From contig JADJCA010000007.1 in assembly GCA_016703425.1 (NCBI GenBank), positions 310,001 to 374,000 of the forward strand: a stretch of DNA of 64,000 bases, given 5' to 3'. Origin of the DNA: Myxococcales bacterium (GTDB lineage: Bacteria; Myxococcota_A; Polyangia; Polyangiales; Polyangiaceae). Under the pieces are notes generated by a model, which saw only the letters and a program-made list of their open reading frames with translations, was not told the origin of the DNA and made no database searches. Numbering within the stretch: the stretch's first letter is position 1; each line of letters begins with the position of its first letter. Positions 53,626-61,008 of the stretch are shown here, piece by piece. The position numbers were made by a program, and so were the translations under genes.

Positions 53626-55302
53626 GTGAAGTCGGGGGACGTAGCGAAGCGGCTCATGGAAATGGCCCTCCGGCTGGACGTCCTCGCTTCCCGGCCCGAG
53701 CGGGCCCGCGCCTACCGAGCCTACGCCGCTCGCCTGAAGCGCGCCGGCGGACGTGCAGCCGTCCGGCCTTCCGCCACGCCGGCGGCCGGCGCGAGGACGG
53801 TGCCGCCGTGGCTCAAGCGCGACCTCGACGAGCTCATCGCGACGGGTAGCTTCGATGCCCTCGAAGACGCGCGCTCCGCCGTCTCGGACGAGCTCTTCGC
53901 GCTCGCCGAGGCGCCGGCTCTCGGGCCGCGGATCACGCGTGTGCTCCTCGAGCGCGCCGGCGCGCGCACCGTCAGCGAGCTCGCCGACGTCCTTCGCGGA
54001 GGTTTCTTGCCGCGTGTGCCGAGCCTCGACGCGATGGGCAAGGACGCCCTCCGGCGCTTGCTCCCCGAACCGCCGTCGATGCTCTTGGCCTCGGCGCGCG
54101 ACGCCGGTCGGCTCGTGACGTGCGCGCTCGCCGCCGAAGGCGCCCTGGCGGTCGTGAGCGGCGATACACGTCGCGGCCTCGAGCGCGTGGGCGAGCTGTT
54201 GGTCCTGGCGACGGGCATCGGCCCGCGCGCCACCGCCGACGTGCTCCGCTCCAACGACGACGCGCTCCTCGTGCGCAGCGTGGTGGTCTCGCGCGACGAA
54301 GTTTATTGCATTCTGCAAGGACGCGGCCCGCTCAGGGTGCGCATTGTTCCCGCAGAGGACTTCGCCTTGGCGTCGCTGGCCGCCACCAGCGACCGAGGGC
54401 ACCTTCGCTGGCTCGAACGGCACGCCGTCGGCAAGGGTGGCCTCGCCGCGGCGGCCCGCGGTGCCGACTCGGAGCAGGCGATCTACGAGAGCCTCGGCCT
54501 GCCGTACGTCGTGCCGGAGCTTCGCATCGGCGCGTGCGACAGCGGTGCTGTCGTGCTCGCCGAGCGGAGCGTGCGCGGCGCCTTTCATGTCCACACCGAC
54601 TGGAGCGACGGCAGCGCCTCCATCGTGGCCATGGCCGAAGCGGCGCGCCGCGAAGGCTACGAGTACATCGGCATCAGCGATCACTCGCGCGCCGCCCCTT
54701 ACGCCAACGGCCTCGACGAAGGGCGCCTGTTCGATCAGAAGAAGGGCATCCAGCGCGCCCGCCGCGACGTGCGAGGGATCGAGATCTTGCACGGCATCGA
54801 GGTCGACATCCTCCCCGACGGCACGCTCGATCTCGCCGATGACGTTTTGTCGACGCTCGACTTCGTCATCGCCAGCGTCCACTCCGACACGCGCATGGAT
54901 CGCCGCGCCATGACGCAGCGGCTGCTCCGCGCCGTGCAGAACCCCTGGGTCACGATGCTCGGTCATCCCACGGGGCGCTTGCTCTCAGGCAAGAGCGGCT
55001 ACTCGTTCGATCTCGAGGCCGTCGCCGACGCGGCGCGCGAGAACGACACGTGGATGGAGATCAACGCGAACGGCCACCGGCTCGACTTGTCGCCGGCGCT
55101 GCTTCGGCGCGCCCGCGCTCGCGGCGCGAGCTTCGCCATCAACCCCGACGCCCACTCGCCAGAGGGCCTCGCCGACGTCGCCCTGGGCGAGTGCATGGCG
55201 CGGCGCGCCGGTTTGTGCGCCGATTCCGTCAAGAACACGCGCGGTCGCCGCGAGATGCACAAACTCTTGGACGAACGAAAGCGCCTCGCGCTCCGTCACT
55301 GA
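53626..55302 (+). CDS. DNA polymerase X-like protein with PHP domain; palm aspartates lost
   Basis: The 558-residue protein starts at GTG 53626. Helix-hairpin-helix repeats (about 20-150) and a PolX-palm-like region are followed by a PHP phosphoesterase domain (about 315-555). In bacterial PolX the palm has G(D)LDIL with two metal-binding Asp; here the same place reads GELLVL (residues 189-194), and the third Asp strand (QVDLRV) reads PLRVRIV. All three catalytic Asp are missing, so polymerase activity is not expected. The PHP domain is intact: HVHTDWSDG (His321, His323), GISDHS, HGIEVDI, IASVHSDT, GHPTG, NPDAHS. It may act as a 3'-5' exonuclease or phosphatase in repair. Confidence 0.85.
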   Translation: MKSGDVAKRLMEMALRLDVLASRPERARAYRAYAARLKRAGGRAAVRPSATPAAGARTVPPWLKRDLDELIATGSFDALEDARSAVSDELFALAEAPALGPRITRVLLERAGARTVSELADVLRGGFLPRVPSLDAMGKDALRRLLPEPPSMLLASARDAGRLVTCALAAEGALAVVSGDTRRGLERVGELLVLATGIGPRATADVLRSNDDALLVRSVVVSRDEVYCILQGRGPLRVRIVPAEDFALASLAATSDRGHLRWLERHAVGKGGLAAAARGADSEQAIYESLGLPYVVPELRIGACDSGAVVLAERSVRGAFHVHTDWSDGSASIVAMAEAARREGYEYIGISDHSRAAPYANGLDEGRLFDQKKGIQRARRDVRGIEILHGIEVDILPDGTLDLADDVLSTLDFVIASVHSDTRMDRRAMTQRLLRAVQNPWVTMLGHPTGRLLSGKSGYSFDLEAVADAARENDTWMEINANGHRLDLSPALLRRARARGASFAINPDAHSPEGLADVALGECMARRAGLCADSVKNTRGRREMHKLLDERKRLALRH

Positions 55303-56258
55303 ACCTCGGCGCTCCACGCGGCGAGCGACGCCGCGTCCCCCTCCGGCAAGAACGGCGCGACCTCTTCGATGGCGCCGAGTCGACTCTTCGCGAGCCCCAG
55401 CGCGAAGCCTGACGCGCGCGCCGTGGCCGCCGTCAGCGGGTGCGGCGACGAGACGAGTCGAACGAGCTCCTCGGAGAGCGAGCGAAGACCGAGCTCGGCG
55501 ACGAGCATCAACGTGAGCGGCCTCGGATCACGAACGCGTGCCACGCGATCTCGCAGGACGGCGCGCAAGCGCGCCACCACGTCCGCCGTCGGATTCGCCA
55601 ATCGCCCACCGCGATATCCGGCGTCGTCTTGCGCGATGCCGAGCCCGCCACCGCGAATGAGCTGCCGCGACGCCATGAGGAGTCGCTCCGCTTGCGGCTC
55701 CCACGCCTCACCGGCGGCCTCGCGACCTTCGAGGTCCACGGCGGCCACGTGCTCGGCTTCGCTCGCGTAGGCGTCGCGGTGCGCGAGCAAGCACTCGAGC
55801 GGTGCGTCGCCGGTCACGTGCCCCACGAGCCTTCCTTCCGGGGTGGCCACGAGCACGACGCTGTGCCGCGTGGTGTCGGAGGCTTGGTCACGCGTGAAGA
55901 CCGTCTCGACCTCAACGCCTGACACGGCGCCCCATCGCAAGATGCGTGTCTCGGCGCCGAGATCAACGACCACGCCCCAAGGCACGATGTCCATGCGCGC
56001 GGGTCGCGCGGGAGCGTGTGGCGCCACCTTGCGCCGAAGCCGCGCCCACGCGAGCGGCGTCGCGACGGCAACGCTCGAGAGCGCCGCCGCGCGCCATCCG
56101 CCTCCCGCATAGACACCGGCGGCGAGCCCTGCGGTGCCCGCGAGCGCCGCGGCGAGCGAGCCAGCCATGGGCTGACGACGACCGGCGACGACCGTGACGA
56201 GACGGAAGTTCGGCTCCGGTGCCAGCTCCTTCGGGGCACTCGCCATCGGCTCAAGCAT
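55296..56258 (-). CDS. Hypothetical membrane protein
   Basis: A 320-residue product if started at ATG 56258 (MLEPMASAPKELAPEP; ATG 56246 also plausible). Two hydrophobic helices near the start (SLAAALAGTAGLAAGVYAGG; AALSSVAVATPLAWARL) precede a beta domain with MDIVPWGVVVDLGAETRILR (PH-like strand pattern) and a helical C-terminal half. No family was recognised. It overlaps the convergent PolX-like gene by 7 nt and is divergent from the zinc-ribbon kinase gene. Confidence 0.6.
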   Translation of the reverse strand: MLEPMASAPKELAPEPNFRLVTVVAGRRQPMAGSLAAALAGTAGLAAGVYAGGGWRAAALSSVAVATPLAWARLRRKVAPHAPARPARMDIVPWGVVVDLGAETRILRWGAVSGVEVETVFTRDQASDTTRHSVVLVATPEGRLVGHVTGDAPLECLLAHRDAYASEAEHVAAVDLEGREAAGEAWEPQAERLLMASRQLIRGGGLGIAQDDAGYRGGRLANPTADVVARLRAVLRDRVARVRDPRPLTLMLVAELGLRSLSEELVRLVSSPHPLTAATARASGFALGLAKSRLGAIEEVAPFLPEGDAASLAAWSAEVQ

Positions 56259-56293
56259 AGCGTCGCGGTCCGGCAGCGGTAGCGGCGACCGTC

Positions 56294-57616
56294 GTGCGGC
56301 GCTCGGACGCGCCTTCTCCGGCATCGGCCGACGCCTTCGGTTACGCTTCATGGCGCGAGAATCGGGAGGTCGCGCGCGGTCTTAGCGCCCGAGCGGCCCC
56401 GCCACTTCCCAGCAATGGAGACTCTGGTTCCTTGTCCGCTGTCCTGCCCGAGCGACCCCCCAGTGCCTGCGCCCAGTGCCGCTCGGCGATTTCGCCCGGC
56501 GCGCGCGTGTGCCCGGTCTGCCGTGCGCTTCAGCCAGCTACCATAGGGGCGCGGGCCTTCGAGAGCGGTGTCACCGTCGACCGCAAATACGGCCGCATTG
56601 TCGCGGGGCCGCGCATCGGCGAAGGCGGCATGGGCATCGTGCTCGAGGGCTGGCTCTTCTATCCGCCGACCGATCCGCGGGCGTCCGCGCCGGTGCGACT
56701 CGCGCTCAAGGTCCTCCGCCCCGACTCCCCGCTCAAGGTCGAGCTGCGCCACTTCCTCGAGCGCGAGGCGAACCTCTTGCTCCGCCTCGATCACCCCAAC
56801 GTCGTGCAACGCTTCGACGCCTTCGACTGGCCCGAAGGCGACGCCTCGGCCGATCGCTCCCTCGTCTTGGCGATGGAGTTCGTTGACGGCAGCACGCTGG
56901 CCGACGTCATCGCGCGCACGGTGGCGCGCGCCGCGCTCGCGGGCCCCTACGCGCTGCCGGGCATGCCGTTCCTCCGCGCGTGGGCCTACTTTCAGCAGCT
57001 CCTCGGGGCCTTGGCGGCCACCCACTCGCTCGGCATCGTTCACCTCGACGTCAAGCCGTCCAACGTCCTCGTGCGCCGCGATGGCCTCGTGAAGCTCACC
57101 GACTTCGGCATCGCGCACAGCACGCTCGCGCCGGCGTCGATGGAGGTCTCGGCGCTCGCGCCCGGCAGCGGCCTGTACATGTCGCCCGAGCAGGTGCTTG
57201 GCCAGAAGGTCGACGCTCGCAGCGATCTGTATTCCGCGGGCGTCGTGTTCTACGAGATGCTCTCGGGCCGAACGCCCTTCCTAGACGGCGGCCGCGGCGA
57301 GCTCGCCGTGCGCCACGATCAAGTCGCCGCGATGCCGCCCCCGATACGGAGGTTCTTGCCGCAGGCGCCGCTCGTCGTCGAAGCGCTCTTTCAGCGCGCG
57401 CTGTCGAAGACGAAGGAGGATCGCTTTGAGAGCGCCATCGCCATGGGCGACGCGTTTCGCGAAGCGCTCTCGCTGCCGGACTCCCCCGAGTGGCGCGCGC
57501 AGGCGGAGGTCGCCAAGATCGCCAAGAGCGGCGACCGCACCGACAAGATTCGCATGGGGACGCTCCGCGACTTCCTCGTGGAGAAGTACAAGACGGTTCC
57601 CATCGCGCAGCGGTGA
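56294..57616 (+). CDS. Ser/Thr protein kinase with N-terminal zinc ribbon
   Basis: The frame gives 440 residues from GTG 56294; TTG 56432 (just before PERPPSACAQC) is a shorter alternative start. CAQCRSAISPGARVCPVC is a treble-clef/zinc-ribbon element. The kinase has IGEGGMGIVLEGW, LALKVL, HLDVKPSN, DFG and MSPEQ, so the HRD arginine is replaced by Leu. HRD-Arg loss is usual in kinases not controlled by activation-loop phosphorylation, so constitutive activity is possible. No membrane helix is present; it is cytoplasmic. Confidence 0.83.
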   Translation: MRRSDAPSPASADAFGYASWRENREVARGLSARAAPPLPSNGDSGSLSAVLPERPPSACAQCRSAISPGARVCPVCRALQPATIGARAFESGVTVDRKYGRIVAGPRIGEGGMGIVLEGWLFYPPTDPRASAPVRLALKVLRPDSPLKVELRHFLEREANLLLRLDHPNVVQRFDAFDWPEGDASADRSLVLAMEFVDGSTLADVIARTVARAALAGPYALPGMPFLRAWAYFQQLLGALAATHSLGIVHLDVKPSNVLVRRDGLVKLTDFGIAHSTLAPASMEVSALAPGSGLYMSPEQVLGQKVDARSDLYSAGVVFYEMLSGRTPFLDGGRGELAVRHDQVAAMPPPIRRFLPQAPLVVEALFQRALSKTKEDRFESAIAMGDAFREALSLPDSPEWRAQAEVAKIAKSGDRTDKIRMGTLRDFLVEKYKTVPIAQR

Positions 57617-57651
57617 CGGGGCGAGCCCGCCGAGCCCAGCGCGCGCGCACG

Positions 57652-60600
57652 CTAGTCGCCGCGCAAGGCCTTCAGCTCCGCCGCGGCTTCTTTGCCCTTG
57701 GGATTGACCCGCAGATGCTCTTCGTAGTCGGCGATGGCTTCGCGGACCCGGCCTTGGCGACGCAGCAATCGGGCGCGATACAAGAGGACGCGCGGGTGCG
57801 CCGGCAGCTCGACGAGCAGATCGGTCAACGCGCCGATGGGCGCGCCGACGGCCTCGGCAGGCGCTCCCTGGGCGCGGATCCAAATGAGCGCGGCGCGGTA
57901 GTCGATGGGCTCGGGATCAAAGTCGCAGGCGTCGACCACGAGCCCCTCGGCAGCGTCGAAGTCACCCTTGAGCATGGCCGCCTCCGCGCTGCGAAAGCTG
58001 GACATGGCGCTCAAGGTTCGGTCTGCCGCGTCGAGCGCGTCGCTGGCCATGCGCGCGCGTTCGCGGACCGAGTTGGGCGTGCGCGACGACGGCGGAGCCC
58101 CCGCCAACTTCGACGACTCGGGCGGACGCTCCCGCGACGGCGGAGGCGCGTGGCGCGAGCTGCTGGACCCTTCCTGCGGCGGAAACGACGCGGAGGCCGG
58201 AGGCGCGGCCGCGCGCTGCGAGCTCGACGGCGAGCGAGGCGAAGAGAGCGGCGGCGGCAACGCCGACCTTCGGCTGGAGCTTGAAGGCGCGCCCGACGAC
58301 GGCACCTTCGAGGAGCTGATCGGCACCTTGGCGGAGCTGACGGGGCCCTTCGCCGAGCTCACCGGCGCTTGCGTCTGCGACAGCGGGCTCTTCATGGATT
58401 CGGGGACGCGCGCCGCTTGCGGCACTTCAACGGCGGGCACGCTGTGCGAGCCCGACGGCGGCGAGCTCAGCGCGGTGGCGATGGCCTCCGCGATTTGCGG
58501 CGCCGCCGACGCCTGCGGAACAGCCGGCAACGAAGCCGATGAGGGCGAGCGCGGCTTCGCGGGCACGCCACCGGGCATCGTAGAGGGGCGCGCCGGCGCC
58601 GTCGGGAGGCTCGCCGCGCGAACCCCCATGGGCGCCTTCTTTTGGCCCGGCAGATCAAGCTGCCGCGTGATCGCCAACGCGTAGACGAGCGACTGGAGCT
58701 CCTCGGGATCGGCGAGCCGCTTGTGCGTGAGCACGCTGAGCGTCGCCTTCTCGGCGCGCATCACCTCGACGACGCTCCGCTCGTCGGGAGACAGCTTGAG
58801 GCCGCCGACCTTCGCGTCGGGGCGCACGATGAGTGGGTGCTTCGCGATGCGCGCCAGAGCAGCGCGCACGCGAGCGCGATCGTGCCACTTGCGAACGACA
58901 GAGTGAATGACGTGAACGGCGTCGGCGGCGACGGCGTCGGCGCCGCCAAATCCCTCGAGGAGATCGACGTCGCGGTAGAGCGAATAGGCCGTCTCGACGG
59001 GGAGATTGGCCAGCCGCTCGAGCTTCAGAGGAATCTGCAGCTCGAGCGCCGACCAAAGGTGACGCCGGTTGACGAGGCCCTTCATGATGAGGTGTTCGCC
59101 AAAAAGCGTCCCCGCCTCCTGCGCCCCCAAGACCAGCTCCGGAATGCGCTCCGCGAGGAGCTGCCCCGACTGCGCGAGCAGCTCCCCAAGGGGCGCGAGG
59201 AGTCGACCGGTCTTCACCTTCACTGGCGCGCCGCGGCGGAAGGAGATCACGTGGGCGATGCCCGCCGGTTCCAGGAGCTCGACGGAGCCGCTGATGCCGT
59301 GGTCGAGGACGTAGATGAGCACGTGCACCAGCGGCGTCGTTTGGAATGTGCCCTTCGCGCTCGGCACGAGGCGCTTGGACCGACCGCCCTCGTCGCGCGC
59401 CGCTTCGCGCGGCGCTGTGCTCTTGGCGGCGTCGTCGAGGCTCGGCGAAGACCGCTCGCGCGGAAGGACCTCGGCGAGCTGCTCGGAGATTTCGTCGCGG
59501 AGCGCCTGCACGTCGGCGGCGTTCGAGGGTCCGCCTTCGATGAGACCCGGCGAAATCGATGGGAGCGAGCCGCGGAAGGGAGTTGGTGCGCGCGCGATAT
59601 CGGCGGGGCTCGTGGCGCGCTCGAGGCGCCGCCAACCTTCGACGCTGCGGACGGCGACGATGTGGCGGCGCGCGTTGTGGGTCTCGGTCGACAGATCGAT
59701 CTCAATGGGGCGAGCCAGCGGTTGCCCCTTCGGATCGACGGTGACGCGCACTACGGGCGCGCCGTTGCCGATCTCTTGCGCCGAGACGACCTCGGCGATT
59801 TCCCCGCTCGCGAGGTCGACCACGGTCCCCACAGGAAAGAACCGCAAGGTGGCGACGAGGAGGCGAACGACGGCGAGATCGCTCGGATCTTGCCGGTCTT
59901 CCAGGAGCGCGGCGACGGCGTCGTCGATGGTCCGCGGTCGCATCGCGCCCTTGATGGCGCGGAGCCGCGCCCACTCGTGCGCCACGCTCACGATGCGCGC
60001 CTGGAGCGTCATCGGCTGGGTGCCTTGGTAGAGCGCGCCGAGCGAGCCCGTGAAGCGCGTCCATTGCGACTCAAAGGCCACGACGGCGCGCGGCATGGAC
60101 CGCTCTTCGAGGCCAACGAAGGTCGCCAACGTCGCCGCCGTCCCAGCCGGGAGCTCCGTGTCAGTCTCCGGGGCTTCGTCGCTGCGTCCCGTCTGCTCGA
60201 CAGCGCGCGCCCGCATGCGCGGCACGGCCACGTCGTAGAGGAGCGCCGAGAGCACCATTTCGAGGGCGCGTTCGGGATCGGCGCCGATCTCGCGCGCCAT
60301 CGCCGCCGTCAAGAAGGCCGCGTTGACGGCGCAAGCGGCCTCGTCGTGGGACGCGTGTTTCGCCTCGGTCACGCCCACGAGGAACGGATTCTGCGATTGC
60401 GCCAAGGTCACGATCTCGAGCGCCATGCGCTTGAGCCGGGCCGGCATGACGTAACGCCCGGCCAACAGTTCGTCGAAGAGGCGACGCAAGGCGACGACAG
60501 CCTGCGAGTAGATGCGGGCGATGTGGCGGTCGACGGGCAGCTGTTCGACGGCCAGGCCGCGCGTACGGGCGACCTCCGAGACACCACGGACGCGAATGCG

Positions 60601-61008
60601 CGGCGAGCGCAGCTCCGTGCCGCTGGTAATGAAGCGCGCGAGGTCGAGCAAGTCTTCTTGCGCCACGTCTTTGGTGATGACGAGCTCGGCGACGCCGCGA
60701 ACGCCGAGCATGGAGCCGAGCTCCGACGCGGCGTCTTGCGTCACGCGCCCTCCGCGCACCAGCTCGCCCCCTACGAAGGTGCCGTGGGGCGTAAAGAACG
60801 CGCTGAAGAAGCGCCCCGCGCGCGCCGAGTAGTCGAGCAGCGCTTGATGGGACTGGTCGAGCTGCCGCACGAAGGCGGGATGCGACGGATCGTGGGCCGC
60901 GGCGATGCGACCAAATCGGCACAGCGACACCAGCGTCTCGGCGCCCGCGTCGAGCGTCTGCTCGCGACGCCCCGGCTCCTCCCGCGCGAAGTCGGCGCGC
61001 ATCGTCAC
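57652..61008 (-). CDS. Large DUF4388/TPR protein with degenerate HD-GYP-like domain
   Basis: The 1118-residue protein starts at GTG 61008 and overlaps the stop of the upstream kinase gene by GTGA. From the N-terminus: a region with FFTPHGTFVGGELVRGG and GVRGVAELVITKD; an HD-GYP-like helical block (SHDEAACAVNAAFLTAAMAREI; LSALLYDVAVPRM, where HD has become YD); a DUF4388 (PatA N-terminal-like) domain (GTFQTTPLVHVLIYVLDHG); a helical region; a 200-residue Ser/Pro/Ala low-complexity stretch; and C-terminal TPR repeats (YRARLLRRQGRVREAIADYE). It is probably the phosphorylation target or scaffold of the kinase next to it. Confidence 0.75.
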   Translation of the reverse strand: MTMRADFAREEPGRREQTLDAGAETLVSLCRFGRIAAAHDPSHPAFVRQLDQSHQALLDYSARAGRFFSAFFTPHGTFVGGELVRGGRVTQDAASELGSMLGVRGVAELVITKDVAQEDLLDLARFITSGTELRSPRIRVRGVSEVARTRGLAVEQLPVDRHIARIYSQAVVALRRLFDELLAGRYVMPARLKRMALEIVTLAQSQNPFLVGVTEAKHASHDEAACAVNAAFLTAAMAREIGADPERALEMVLSALLYDVAVPRMRARAVEQTGRSDEAPETDTELPAGTAATLATFVGLEERSMPRAVVAFESQWTRFTGSLGALYQGTQPMTLQARIVSVAHEWARLRAIKGAMRPRTIDDAVAALLEDRQDPSDLAVVRLLVATLRFFPVGTVVDLASGEIAEVVSAQEIGNGAPVVRVTVDPKGQPLARPIEIDLSTETHNARRHIVAVRSVEGWRRLERATSPADIARAPTPFRGSLPSISPGLIEGGPSNAADVQALRDEISEQLAEVLPRERSSPSLDDAAKSTAPREAARDEGGRSKRLVPSAKGTFQTTPLVHVLIYVLDHGISGSVELLEPAGIAHVISFRRGAPVKVKTGRLLAPLGELLAQSGQLLAERIPELVLGAQEAGTLFGEHLIMKGLVNRRHLWSALELQIPLKLERLANLPVETAYSLYRDVDLLEGFGGADAVAADAVHVIHSVVRKWHDRARVRAALARIAKHPLIVRPDAKVGGLKLSPDERSVVEVMRAEKATLSVLTHKRLADPEELQSLVYALAITRQLDLPGQKKAPMGVRAASLPTAPARPSTMPGGVPAKPRSPSSASLPAVPQASAAPQIAEAIATALSSPPSGSHSVPAVEVPQAARVPESMKSPLSQTQAPVSSAKGPVSSAKVPISSSKVPSSGAPSSSSRRSALPPPLSSPRSPSSSQRAAAPPASASFPPQEGSSSSRHAPPPSRERPPESSKLAGAPPSSRTPNSVRERARMASDALDAADRTLSAMSSFRSAEAAMLKGDFDAAEGLVVDACDFDPEPIDYRAALIWIRAQGAPAEAVGAPIGALTDLLVELPAHPRVLLYRARLLRRQGRVREAIADYEEHLRVNPKGKEAAAELKALRGD

